Origin: Rudaea sp. 3F27F6
Lineage (GTDB): Bacteria; Pseudomonadota; Gammaproteobacteria; Xanthomonadales; Rhodanobacteraceae
DNA: 64,000 bases
Reading direction: 5' to 3'
Assembly: GCF_005503555.1 (NCBI RefSeq)
Contig: NZ_SCNG01000009.1
Coordinates: 62,001-126,000 of the forward strand
A model generated the notes under the pieces. That model saw only the letters and a program-made list of their open reading frames with translations. It made no database searches and was not told the origin of the DNA. This document shows, in pieces, positions 41,411 through 48,748 of the stretch (positions are counted from its first letter, which is position 1; every line of letters begins with the position of its first letter). The translations under genes and the position numbers were made by a program.

Positions 41411-41495
41411 CTATTCGCTCAAGCGGACTGCCGATGTCGGCCTGCGCTAAGATCGTAACGTCCGCGGCAGCAGCCGCTTAGCTCAGGCGTTATGG
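41405..41495. repeat. attC recombination site 2 (integron cassette)
   Basis: The element begins GCCTAACTATTCGCTCAAGC and ends in the GCTTAGCTCAGGCGTTATGG core. Arms around GCGGACTGCCG and CGGCAGCAGCCGC are complementary. It shares its outer 20-30 bp with attC 1. After it, 41496-41752 has no gene I can support. Confidence 0.82.
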
Positions 41496-41752
41496 CGCTC
41501 GCCGCCGAGAGCTGTCGGGTCATCTGAACATAACGGCCGCTTCGCGGCGCACAATTGACAGGTCCGACTGTCTCAAAGTGGCCGGAATCAGCCGCCCGGA
41601 ATTGGCAGAAAGCGGACTATGCCCGCACATAATGTCTGCCCCCCGACTGGGGGGGCCAGTAGAAGAACAGGCCGGAATGGTTTCCGTCCAGGAACCCTGT
41701 TCTTGCCCGGGTTTGCAACATTATCCGACACAAAGCCATGCGTAACTGATAG

Positions 41753-42631
41753 TCAGTGCTTAATCCATTGCGCTGCCGCATCTCTTGCGAAGTTGCGATA
41801 GGAACGCGGTGCATGACCGAGAAGGCGGGTGAGTCGTCCGACGTCATCGGCTGTTGCACTAGCACCGTCGGCTTGATAGCGATCGAGCATCAAGCGGAGA
41901 TCCAAGGCATGCCACGCCGGCACCATGGTCTTCATGCGTTTCTCAAGAGCAGTAGTGTCATTGCCGCCGTAACGAATTTGTCGGCCGAGTGCGTCGCTCC
42001 AGATACCAGCGACATCGTCACCCGTCAGTACATCGGGTCCCACCAAAGCATACGTTTCGCGAGGAAGCGATTTCGCTGCGCGTTCTCGACGCAATAATTC
42101 CAATGCGGCCGCCTCGGCGATATCGCGAATGTCCACCATGGAGATGCCCTTGCCGCCGACGGGCATACCGTAGACGCCAACGCTCAGCAACGGATCCTTC
42201 TGGCGCAAGTCATTCTGGATGAAGTAGGCAGGACGCAGCGCAGTGGCCGGCAGGTCGAGAGCCTCGATCATGCGCTCCACGGTATTTTTGCTGGCAAAGT
42301 GTGGCACGTCGGCATAGACGTCGCCTTTGTAGACAGAGAGGTAGACGATACCTTTCACGCCGCTTTCACGAGCGACCGTCAGCGCCTGCATGGCCTGAGT
42401 CAGTTCGTCGGCGACGTTCGGTACGAGCAGAAAAAGGGTACTGACGTCTTTGAGTGCCGCGCGAACGGAATCGACATCGGCAAGATCTCCCGGAGCTGCG
42501 ATGACGCCGGCGGGAAATTGCGCTTTGTTCGGAGAACGGGTGAGGCCGCGAACCTCAACCCCTGAACCAGCCAGCTGATTCAGAACCTGGGAACCAATCG
42601 TCCCCGTACTGCCGGTAACCAAAATGCTCAT
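41753..42631 (-). CDS. NmrA-family NAD(P)-binding oxidoreductase
   Basis: The 292-residue protein starts with the Rossmann motif MSILVTGSTGTIGSQVL (GxxGxxG) and continues with RGLTRSPNKAQF, DVSTLFLLVPN, YLSVYKGD and LPATALRPAYFIQNDL, the atypical-SDR NmrA pattern. There is no SDR catalytic Tyr-x3-Lys, so it could be a redox sensor or a quinone/azoreductase-like enzyme. It is divergent from the LysR gene, the usual arrangement for its regulator. Confidence 0.88.
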   Translation of the reverse strand: MSILVTGSTGTIGSQVLNQLAGSGVEVRGLTRSPNKAQFPAGVIAAPGDLADVDSVRAALKDVSTLFLLVPNVADELTQAMQALTVARESGVKGIVYLSVYKGDVYADVPHFASKNTVERMIEALDLPATALRPAYFIQNDLRQKDPLLSVGVYGMPVGGKGISMVDIRDIAEAAALELLRRERAAKSLPRETYALVGPDVLTGDDVAGIWSDALGRQIRYGGNDTTALEKRMKTMVPAWHALDLRLMLDRYQADGASATADDVGRLTRLLGHAPRSYRNFARDAAAQWIKH

Positions 42632-42749
42632 GGCGAAATTCCTTGTTTTGTGACGTCAACGATGACGTGGACAAACAGTAGGGGGTTTTACTTTTGGCGA
42701 GAAGGTGCCAATAATTTGACGCCTCGTCTCATAATCGGAACAGTCCATC

Positions 42750-43649
42750 ATGGACCTGCAAGCCCTCACGGATTTCGCGCTGGTTGCCACGCACGGTGGT
42801 TTCGGGCGCGCCAGCCGCGCGTCGGGTCGATCGAAAGCCACGCTTTCGCGGCGCGTGTCGGAATTGGAGCAAGGCTTGGGAGTGCGGTTGATCGAACGTG
42901 GCACGCAAAGTTTGCGCCTGACGGACGAAGGCCGAGCGTTGCACGAACGAACGCATGGGCCCCTCTCGGAGATTGCGGAGGCCGAGGAAGCGGTGACGCT
43001 TGGCGCATCGACCCCGCGTGGAAGGCTTCGAGTGAGTGCACCGCTCGTGCTCGCGCATGTCGCATTGGGTCGAGTGAGTGCGCGCTTTGCGTTGGCCTAT
43101 CCCGATGTGCAGCTCGAAGTGGTTGCCGACGATCGACTGGTGGATCCAGTTGAGGATGGGTTCGATCTCGTCATACGTGTCAATCCATCACAGGACGATC
43201 GGCTTGTTGGTCGTCGCATCCTCGATGATCAACGTTGGGTGGTTGCGCCTCCGCACATGGTCATGCCGGGGCCATCTGCCCATCTCGAAGACATACCTTC
43301 CGTCCAAGCCGTTCTTGCATCGCGAACCGCAATCGATGTTGTCTGGCAATTTCTTACATGCAACGGAGATAAGAGGCTTATCAAGCCCGCAGCCGCTTTG
43401 CGCCTTTCGTCGTTGATGATGATTCGCGACGCCGTGCTGGCGGGGGCCGGAGCTGCGCTGCTACCGAAGCTGCTGGTTGAAGACGATGTCAGAAGCGGTC
43501 GACTTGCGCAGTGGGGAACCGATACGAATGCGCCGGTCGAAATTTGGGCTCTCAGGAACTCGCGCCGTTTGGTTGGCGCAAAGGTTCGCGCATTCCTTGA
43601 CGTGATCGAGCAAGCCTTCCCTGGACGCACGTTTGTACGACCTCTGTGA
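42750..43649 (+). CDS. LysR-family transcriptional regulator
   Basis: The 299-residue protein has the LysR helix-turn-helix DFALVATHGGFGRASRASGRSKATLSRRVSELEQGLGVRL, a linker helix, and a periplasmic-binding-like effector domain (LRVSAPLVLAHVALGRVSARF through AGAGAALLPKLLVEDD). It probably controls the divergent NmrA-family gene from the 118-bp spacer. Confidence 0.93.
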   Translation: MDLQALTDFALVATHGGFGRASRASGRSKATLSRRVSELEQGLGVRLIERGTQSLRLTDEGRALHERTHGPLSEIAEAEEAVTLGASTPRGRLRVSAPLVLAHVALGRVSARFALAYPDVQLEVVADDRLVDPVEDGFDLVIRVNPSQDDRLVGRRILDDQRWVVAPPHMVMPGPSAHLEDIPSVQAVLASRTAIDVVWQFLTCNGDKRLIKPAAALRLSSLMMIRDAVLAGAGAALLPKLLVEDDVRSGRLAQWGTDTNAPVEIWALRNSRRLVGAKVRAFLDVIEQAFPGRTFVRPL

Positions 43650-43695
43650 CACAGCGCTCGCTTCCGTCTCGTAGCGGACATCCAGATTTGACTAT

Positions 43696-43713
43696 CTACC
43701 TACTGAAAGGTAG
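43696..43713. promoter_or_regulatory. Inverted repeat, likely TetR operator
   Basis: CTACCT and AGGTAG flank ACTGAA 31 bp before the membrane-protein gene whose operon ends in a TetR regulator. This fits autoregulation. Confidence 0.6.
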
Positions 43714-43743
43714 GATCAATTTCCCTTCTACCGGAACGATCTC

Positions 43744-44238
43744 ATGGGTATTTCTCCTATTGGCTGGCTTCACACGTTGGGAAGTCTCCCCGCCATCCCT
43801 CTAGCGGCCTACATGCTTACCAAGCATGGACGAATCGTTCCTGAAACGGGGGCGGGGCGTGCCTACTTCTGGTTTATGTTGTTGGGCGTGCTCACGGTCT
43901 ATCCGATTGCGCATCAGCCGATAAGCCCAATCATTGCGACCATTACTCTTGTGGCCCTTCTTCTGGGCTATGGCATCTCCAGATGGCCCGTCGTGAAGGG
44001 ATCCGGGAAGTACATTCAGACGATTTCACTCAGCATCAGCGTGTTCCTGCTGATGGTTCCCGCCGTAAGCGAAAGTTTGCGGAGATTGCCCGTCGGCAAT
44101 CCGCTCGTGACCGATATGAAGGACCCGCTTTTGCTGGGTGCGCAGGGCGGGCTATTTTTGATTCTGATAATTGGCATTCCTTTACAGATGCGTGCGCTTT
44201 ACAAGCAAAGAGACGTTCAAAGCAAGGTTGCCACTTGA
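43744..44238 (+). CDS. Small integral membrane protein
   Basis: The 164-residue protein has four hydrophobic segments (about 5-22, 40-58, 62-80 and 95-113) and a fifth near 137-153, with little soluble sequence. It resembles uncharacterised DUF2306-like membrane proteins in general layout, but I do not recognise a family. Its TGA overlaps the TetR ATG, so the two are co-translated and probably co-regulated. Confidence 0.75.
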   Translation: MGISPIGWLHTLGSLPAIPLAAYMLTKHGRIVPETGAGRAYFWFMLLGVLTVYPIAHQPISPIIATITLVALLLGYGISRWPVVKGSGKYIQTISLSISVFLLMVPAVSESLRRLPVGNPLVTDMKDPLLLGAQGGLFLILIIGIPLQMRALYKQRDVQSKVAT

Positions 44239-44843
44239 TGACTCCATCCAAACCAGATTCGCAATTGCAGTATTCCCCGAAGGCCCAGGAGATCATTCAG
44301 CGGACGAATGAGCTGCTGGCATCGGGTGGATACAACAACTTCAGTTACGCCGACATTGCCAAGTTGGTGGGTGTAAGAAAAGCCAGTATTCACCATCACT
44401 TCCCCAGCAAGGTCGATTTGGTGACGGCAACGGTTGCTCTCCATCGAGATGCTGTGCGGCGTGGCCTGCGCTCGCTTGATGATCTAATCGACGATCCCTT
44501 GGAGCGTCTTGTTGCTTACTGCCGTTTTTGGGCTGAGTGTATTGAGGGATCCAATCCTCCAATTTGCATTTGTGCTCTGTTGGCGGCAGAGCTGCCGGCT
44601 ATCCCCACTGAAGTCGCGGATGAGGTTAAAGGGCACTTCAAAGACCTCCACTCATGGATTGCTGCAACCATGGAGGAGGGGAAATCAAAGGGCAGAATGC
44701 AACTGGCGGATACCCCGGCAGCTGAGGCCGCTTTGCTCATGGCGTCAGTACACGGTGCCATGCTGGCTGCCCGAGCAGCTGGCGATGCATTGCTGTTCTG
44801 GGAAATTGCGAAGCAATCTACTACTCGTTTGAGAACGACGTAG
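44238..44843 (+). CDS. TetR/AcrR-family regulator
   Basis: The 201-residue protein has the TetR DNA-binding block EIIQRTNELLASGGYNNFSYADIAKLVGVRKASIHHHFPSKVDLV (residues about 15-60) and a helical ligand domain with CRFWAECIEGSNPPICICALL. The cysteine-containing ICICALLAAE segment is shared with TetR regulators of the AcuR/NemR-like branch. The ATG at 44238 overlaps the previous stop by one base (TGATG). Confidence 0.9.
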   Translation: MTPSKPDSQLQYSPKAQEIIQRTNELLASGGYNNFSYADIAKLVGVRKASIHHHFPSKVDLVTATVALHRDAVRRGLRSLDDLIDDPLERLVAYCRFWAECIEGSNPPICICALLAAELPAIPTEVADEVKGHFKDLHSWIAATMEEGKSKGRMQLADTPAAEAALLMASVHGAMLAARAAGDALLFWEIAKQSTTRLRTT

Positions 44844-45344
44844 CGACGGCGAAGCAAATCTGCTGGCTGGACAGGGTCATCCGCTCTTGGCCGTTTGCAG
44901 ACACTGGGCAAGCGGGGGCAGGGCGATTAGCTATTCTTATTGCGGGTAGGTAAGGGCGCGCGCCCATCTCTTGCCCAAGGACAACAGTAGGGAGCCCGGT
45001 TGTTGGAGCAACTCGAGGCGCAAAGAAAGAAGACCCGGCAGCACCTCGCTACACTTGAGAAGGAGCTCAAAGCGGCACTAGCATCGAAGTCGTCTCAGAT
45101 TCCGTCACCCTCGTGACTGGGAGCAAAAAGCCCCGACGAGCGGCAAAATTGAGGCCTAGCTACCCGCGGGACCGGGGTTCAACTACGGCAAATCAGAAGA
45201 AAGGCGGCTCCGGTGGCTAAACAATCGGTTCGATCCAGTTTGTTAGAAACCAAGGAATAGCGTGAGTAGCATCGTGCCCTTGCAGCGCCCGCATAGGCGG
45301 TCCATGCCTGCTTGGACCGTCCCCCCAAGAGATCACATTCGGAT
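44844..45344. other. Intergenic with a doubtful short ORF
   Basis: Apart from the small TTG-initiated frame at 45000 no gene is seen. The sequence GGCTAAACAATCG at about 45214 recurs exactly at 47454, where the second recombinase remnant breaks off. Confidence 0.45.
45000..45116 (+). CDS. Short coiled-coil ORF, doubtful
   Basis: A TTG-started frame of 38 residues reads LLEQLEAQRKKTRQHLATL and EKELKAALASKSSQ, an uninterrupted charged helix with leucine heptads, after GGGAG 6 nt upstream. It may be a real small protein or the tail of a lost gene. Confidence 0.3.
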   Translation: MLEQLEAQRKKTRQHLATLEKELKAALASKSSQIPSPS

Positions 45345-45659
45345 ATGAGCAAGCATTTGGGCGGGTTGGAATCGCGAAAGCTCGCAGCGGACAATCGTCC
45401 TTGGTTTGTCTACCTATTGGAGTGTCGCAACGGTCAAATTTACACCGGCGTATCTCCCGACTACGAACGACGCGTCGCGGATCACCGCGCCGGCAAGGGC
45501 GCGGCATTCACTCGGATCAATCCGCCGGAACGACTATTGGCCGTCAAGGAATTTGCCGATAAGCGGGAGGCGATGCGCGCTGAAGCCCAAGTCAAACGAC
45601 TACGAAGGCAGCAGAAAATCGCACTCGTGAAGGATTGGACTGGTTTGCGGGACCTCTGA
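45345..45659 (+). CDS. GIY-YIG nuclease-superfamily protein (YhbQ/UPF0213-like)
   Basis: The 104-residue protein has the GIY-YIG motif in variant form: WFVYLLECRNGQIYTGVSPDYERRVADHRAGKGAAFT, with the conserved arginine region (YERRV) and downstream EAQVKRLRR. Single-domain members are chromosomally encoded and linked to DNA repair or to nicking activity, with no clear role. I chose the ATG at 45345; an alternative at 45312 adds 11 residues. Confidence 0.88.
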   Translation: MSKHLGGLESRKLAADNRPWFVYLLECRNGQIYTGVSPDYERRVADHRAGKGAAFTRINPPERLLAVKEFADKREAMRAEAQVKRLRRQQKIALVKDWTGLRDL

Positions 45660-45697
45660 CGAAGCTGTCAGAACAGATGCATTTTGGTTTCCCGGAC

Positions 45698-45843
45698 CTG
45701 ACGGAATTGCTTCAGAAAACTCCTCGCGAAGTAAGTCTGTCAGTTCGGGTACAGAGGAAAATAGCTCGAAGGAAATACGTCAGTTCTGGGTGCTAGCGCC
45801 GGAAATGACACGCTTCGTTCGCAAGATCTGACGGAATTGCTTC
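45698..45843. repeat. Short repeat field before the dif-like site
   Basis: CTGACGGAATTGCTTC occurs at 45698-45713 and again at 45828-45843. Between them are two related GTCAGTTC-GGGT boxes (about 45739 and 45778) in the opposite sense. The set could be protein-binding sites of a phage-type element. Confidence 0.45.
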
Positions 45844-45926
45844 GGAGGACTAAAATTCTGCAAAAAGTAGGAACAAAATCGTGCAAACGAACGACGACAC
45901 CAGAGCGTCGCCAGAGTCCTACACAA

Positions 45927-45954
45927 ATTTGACATAATATACATTCACGTCGAA
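45927..45954. other. dif-like XerC/XerD site (possible filamentous-phage attachment site)
   Basis: The 28 bp divide into ATTTGACATAA, TATACA and TTCACGTCGAA. Compared with the reverse complement of E. coli dif, the XerD arm matches at 10 of 11 positions and the 6-bp centre is identical, while the XerC arm differs. A good XerD arm with a poor XerC arm is typical of Xer-using phages and elements (CTXphi-like, Xanthomonas inoviruses). Phage-like genes begin 54 bp downstream. Confidence 0.65.
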
Positions 45955-46007
45955 ATGGTGGTTTGCTAGACTGCTGCGTTCACTAATCCGACTCGTACGG
46001 GGAAACG

Positions 46008-46376
46008 ATGAAGATCAAGGACGTGGACTGCCTTTGCCGGCCTGACGCTCGGTCGCCGGTCAACTCTTGCTACAGCCGCGTATACGACCAGCTGGTCGAA
46101 GGCAAATTCGAGTTCACCGGAGCATGGTCCGGCTGGAAGATTCGAGGCGACGGCAAACTCACCGGACCGGGCGGCGTCAAGTTCAGCCCGGTCCATCTAA
46201 CCGTATTGTGGAAGCTGCGCCGAGATCTACTCGACGCGATGATCGCCGACGCATTTAACGGGCCGACTGTGCTCAAGCAATTGGACTGCCTGCGGAACAC
46301 CGTTAACGACGCGGCGAACGACGATTGTACCGACGCCACCAGCAGCGACGCCCAAACAAGTTTCGTCGGGTTTTAA
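46008..46376 (+). CDS. Phage-type DUF3653-like protein
   Basis: The 122-residue protein contains WSGWKIRGDGKLTGPGGVKF then SPVHLTVLWKLRRDLLDAM, the W-x-G-W / G-x-L-x-x-P / LR pattern I associate with DUF3653 proteins of Xanthomonas-type filamentous phages, where related proteins regulate lysogeny. The N-terminus is cysteine-containing (KDVDCLCRPDARSP). It overlaps the opposite-strand gene at 46227 by 150 bp, so one of the two may be partly decayed. Confidence 0.6.
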   Translation: MKIKDVDCLCRPDARSPVNSCYSRVYDQLVEGKFEFTGAWSGWKIRGDGKLTGPGGVKFSPVHLTVLWKLRRDLLDAMIADAFNGPTVLKQLDCLRNTVNDAANDDCTDATSSDAQTSFVGF

Positions 46377-46601
46377 CCGCGTGGAAATTTCCCTCTGCTG
46401 CGCCTGTCGCCGTTGCATCGCAAGACGATTCTCAGACTCCAATTTAACCTTCTGAGTATCCTTAGCTAACTGCTCACTAAGAGCACGCATCGCAAGATAA
46501 GACCACAACGCATAGCTAGCCGACGAGATAACGCCAGCAATAAGTATGCCGGCAACAATCTGCCAAACGAGTTTCACGCCCCCCCCGTGAAAAGCGGTCA
46601 T
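46227..46601 (-). CDS. Small membrane-anchored phage-like protein
   Basis: The 124-residue frame has one membrane helix (LVWQIVAGILIAGVISSASYA), a charged coiled coil (LSEQLAKDTQKVKLESENRL) and an ending RLKPDETCLGV...PVKCVGDHRVE with two cysteines. A membrane helix followed by a helical arm is seen in inovirus proteins. Start options are ATG 46601 or GTG 46577. Its 3' third is antisense to the DUF3653-like gene. Confidence 0.5.
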   Translation of the reverse strand: MTAFHGGGVKLVWQIVAGILIAGVISSASYALWSYLAMRALSEQLAKDTQKVKLESENRLAMQRRQAQQREISTRLKPDETCLGVAAGGVGTIVVRRVVNGVPQAVQLLEHSRPVKCVGDHRVE

Positions 46602-46709
46602 CAGGCTGGCAATCGTAACAGGTAGGGGCGCTGAACAGCGTGCGACGAAATAGGCCACCGGACCGCACGCCACCGGATCAAGAGATAGACGGCCTGCGGC
46701 CTCTTGGGA

Positions 46710-47270
46710 TCAGCGGCGAATGACGCCCGTACCCGGTGGAATCTGCGAAGCCGAGTATACGGCAGAGACGTTGACCGATTTGGCACCGGCAGCAGCAGCA
46801 CGATTAGCCTCGGCTTGGGCGGTCAGGCTCGCTTCGCTCGACAGACCGCCCAAGGCGAGGCGCTCCAATGGGACGAGCGGACGTGAGTCGATTTCGCGCA
46901 ACTTCTGATCACTCACGCGGTTCACCTGATCCAGCGGCTACGGCGTGCAAATGAGCGCCTTGTCTTTCCAACCCAAGCGTGCGCCGTAGTTGGTCAACAC
47001 GACATCGAAACCGAGCGCACGAAGCTGCCGGAAACTGATACGTTCCATGACATGGTTCTGTGCCTCCCAGAACTCGACAATGCCCTCGTTTTTCATTCCT
47101 CCATCGTAGAGCGCCGACGCAGCAAGACGTGGGCGCGCTTGGTTCGCAATGTCGAAGACGTACGCAATCTCAGGCGGCATAGCGCTGGTGTCGAACTTCG
47201 CGGCCTTTGTATCGACCTTGGACTGCCCGACTACCTGTGCCCCGCCCTGCGGCTGCACCGTTGAGTGCAT
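46710..47270 (-). pseudogene. Phage-like protein interrupted by an in-frame amber codon
   Basis: The frame starts MHSTVQPQGGAQVVGQSKVD and runs to ALICTP, meets TAG at 46938-46940, and continues without shift as PLDQVNRVSDQKLREIDSRP to SQIPPGTGVIRR, giving 110 + 76 residues. The second part is also Ala-rich and coherent, so the TAG looks like one point mutation or a suppressible stop. I do not recognise the family; its position beside the dif-like site and the other small genes suggests a filamentous-phage structural or assembly protein. Confidence 0.6.
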
Positions 47271-47388
47271 GAATATTCCCGAAGATCTGGCCGCTGCGGC
47301 TGGTGCGTGATCGCACCTCAGAAGGTGACCTAGTCGAGCGATACTGCCTTCGCCTATGCTGTGATCGACCAGAACAGCTACCTGTCGT

Positions 47389-47502
47389 ATGACCGCTCTC
47401 GACCGCTATCTAGAAGCTGCCACGCGTGCCAATACACAACGCAGCTACGCGTCGGCTAAACAATCGTTTGTAACCAAGGTCGTCTGTAATGAACCTTCCT
47501 AA
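47389..47502 (+). pseudogene. Tyrosine recombinase 5' remnant (copy 2)
   Basis: From the ATG the frame reads MTALDRYLEAATRANTQRSY then ASA, the N-terminal arm of a phage-type integrase (compare AAANTTRSYTSALRYW in the intact recombinase at 61650). It then changes to KQSFVTKVVCNEPS and stops. The change occurs at GGCTAAACAATCG, a sequence also found near 45214, pointing to a deletion or insertion endpoint. Confidence 0.7.
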
Positions 47503-47581
47503 TCGTCCGGGTTGTTACCGGTAGCCGCCGCTGACTCATCGTGACGGCGTGCGTGGCAGGTTCCCTGCCGACTTCTTGGAA

Positions 47582-48748
47582 ATGAATGAGAATAGTTGCG
47601 ACAAACTGTTAACGTACCCCATGCCCTCCGAAAAGCACCTGCGCCGCTGGCGTTTGATCCTCGGTCGCTACGCGTCGCAGCCGCTTGTGCGTGCCCCCTT
47701 TTCAGGCGACGACTGGAAGCTCGACCAAACACTGGAATACCTTTACGGTCGTGAGTACGAAGGTCGTGGCCTTGCAAGGCCGAGCGGTGGTGGCGGCTCT
47801 CTAGACCCTAGTCAGCTGCGTGCAGTCGAATGGCTGACCCGGTCTCGCAAGTTGTTTCCACGCGAAGTGTTCGAGCGGATGCAGACGCAAGCGATCGAGC
47901 GGTATCAATTGAAGGAGCTGCTGAGCGATCCGGCTGTACTGCGTTCGCTCGATCCGACGCCTGGCTTGGCCAAGGCGTTGTTGGGAATGCGCGGCCGACT
48001 GTCCGGGCAGATGCGCGATGCCGTACGCGAGACCATCCAGAAAACCGTAGATGAGATCACTCGCAAGTTGCGAAACGATTTCACCAATGCGCTCATGGGC
48101 AGGCGCAATCGCATGCGACGCTCGCTGATCAAGAGTGCACAGAACTTTGATGCGCGCGCAACGATTCGAGCGAATCTGCGGCACTACGATATGGGCAGTC
48201 GGCGTTTGGTGATCGAACGTCCCCAGTTCAACGCACGTGTTAAGCGTCATCTGCCGTGGGACATCATTCTGTGCGTAGATCAAAGCGGCTCAATGAGCGA
48301 CTCGGTGATCTACAGCGCAGTGATTGCGGGGATCATGAGTTCGTTGCCGGCGGTTCGCGTGAAACTGGTGGTGTTCGATACCAGCATCGTCGATCTGTCG
48401 CATCTCGCGCACGATCCCGTTGAAGTGCTGCTCACGGTGCAACTCGGTGGCGGCACCGACATTGGCAGCGCGGTGCGCTATTGTGAAAAGCTCGTCGGCA
48501 ACCCGCAACGTACGGTGTTGGCTTTGATCAGCGATTTCGAGGAAGGCGCGGCGCCGGCAGCGTTGCTGGCAGCAGTAAAGCGATTAGCGGAAGCGCGCGT
48601 CACATTGCTAGGCCTGGCCGCGCTCGATGAGGCGACGCAGCCTGTCTACGATCGGCGCATAGCACAGTGCTTGGCGGACAGGGGCATGCATGTTGCTGCG
48701 CTGACGCCCACGCACTTCGCGCAGTGGCTAGCGGAAGTGATGAATTGA
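47582..48748 (+). CDS. yehP: VWA-domain protein (YehP/CoxE-like)
   Basis: The 388-residue protein has a helical N-terminal part (EKHLRRWRLILGRYASQPL) and a von Willebrand A domain with a full metal site: DQSGSMS near residue 231, GGGTDIGSA, and SDFEEGA. vWA proteins partner with MoxR ATPases as assembly or substrate-binding factors. It is first of five co-directional genes matching E. coli yehP, yehQ, a molR-like gene, yehL and yehM. I chose the ATG at 47582; 47621 is an alternative. Its stop overlaps the next ATG (TGATG). Confidence 0.85.
   Translation: MNENSCDKLLTYPMPSEKHLRRWRLILGRYASQPLVRAPFSGDDWKLDQTLEYLYGREYEGRGLARPSGGGGSLDPSQLRAVEWLTRSRKLFPREVFERMQTQAIERYQLKELLSDPAVLRSLDPTPGLAKALLGMRGRLSGQMRDAVRETIQKTVDEITRKLRNDFTNALMGRRNRMRRSLIKSAQNFDARATIRANLRHYDMGSRRLVIERPQFNARVKRHLPWDIILCVDQSGSMSDSVIYSAVIAGIMSSLPAVRVKLVVFDTSIVDLSHLAHDPVEVLLTVQLGGGTDIGSAVRYCEKLVGNPQRTVLALISDFEEGAAPAALLAAVKRLAEARVTLLGLAALDEATQPVYDRRIAQCLADRGMHVAALTPTHFAQWLAEVMN

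Noticed and set aside
45215-45260. tRNA-like T-loop GGTTCGATCC followed by ACCA
   Set aside because: The flanking bases do not form a T-stem, and no anticodon or D-arm can be folded upstream.
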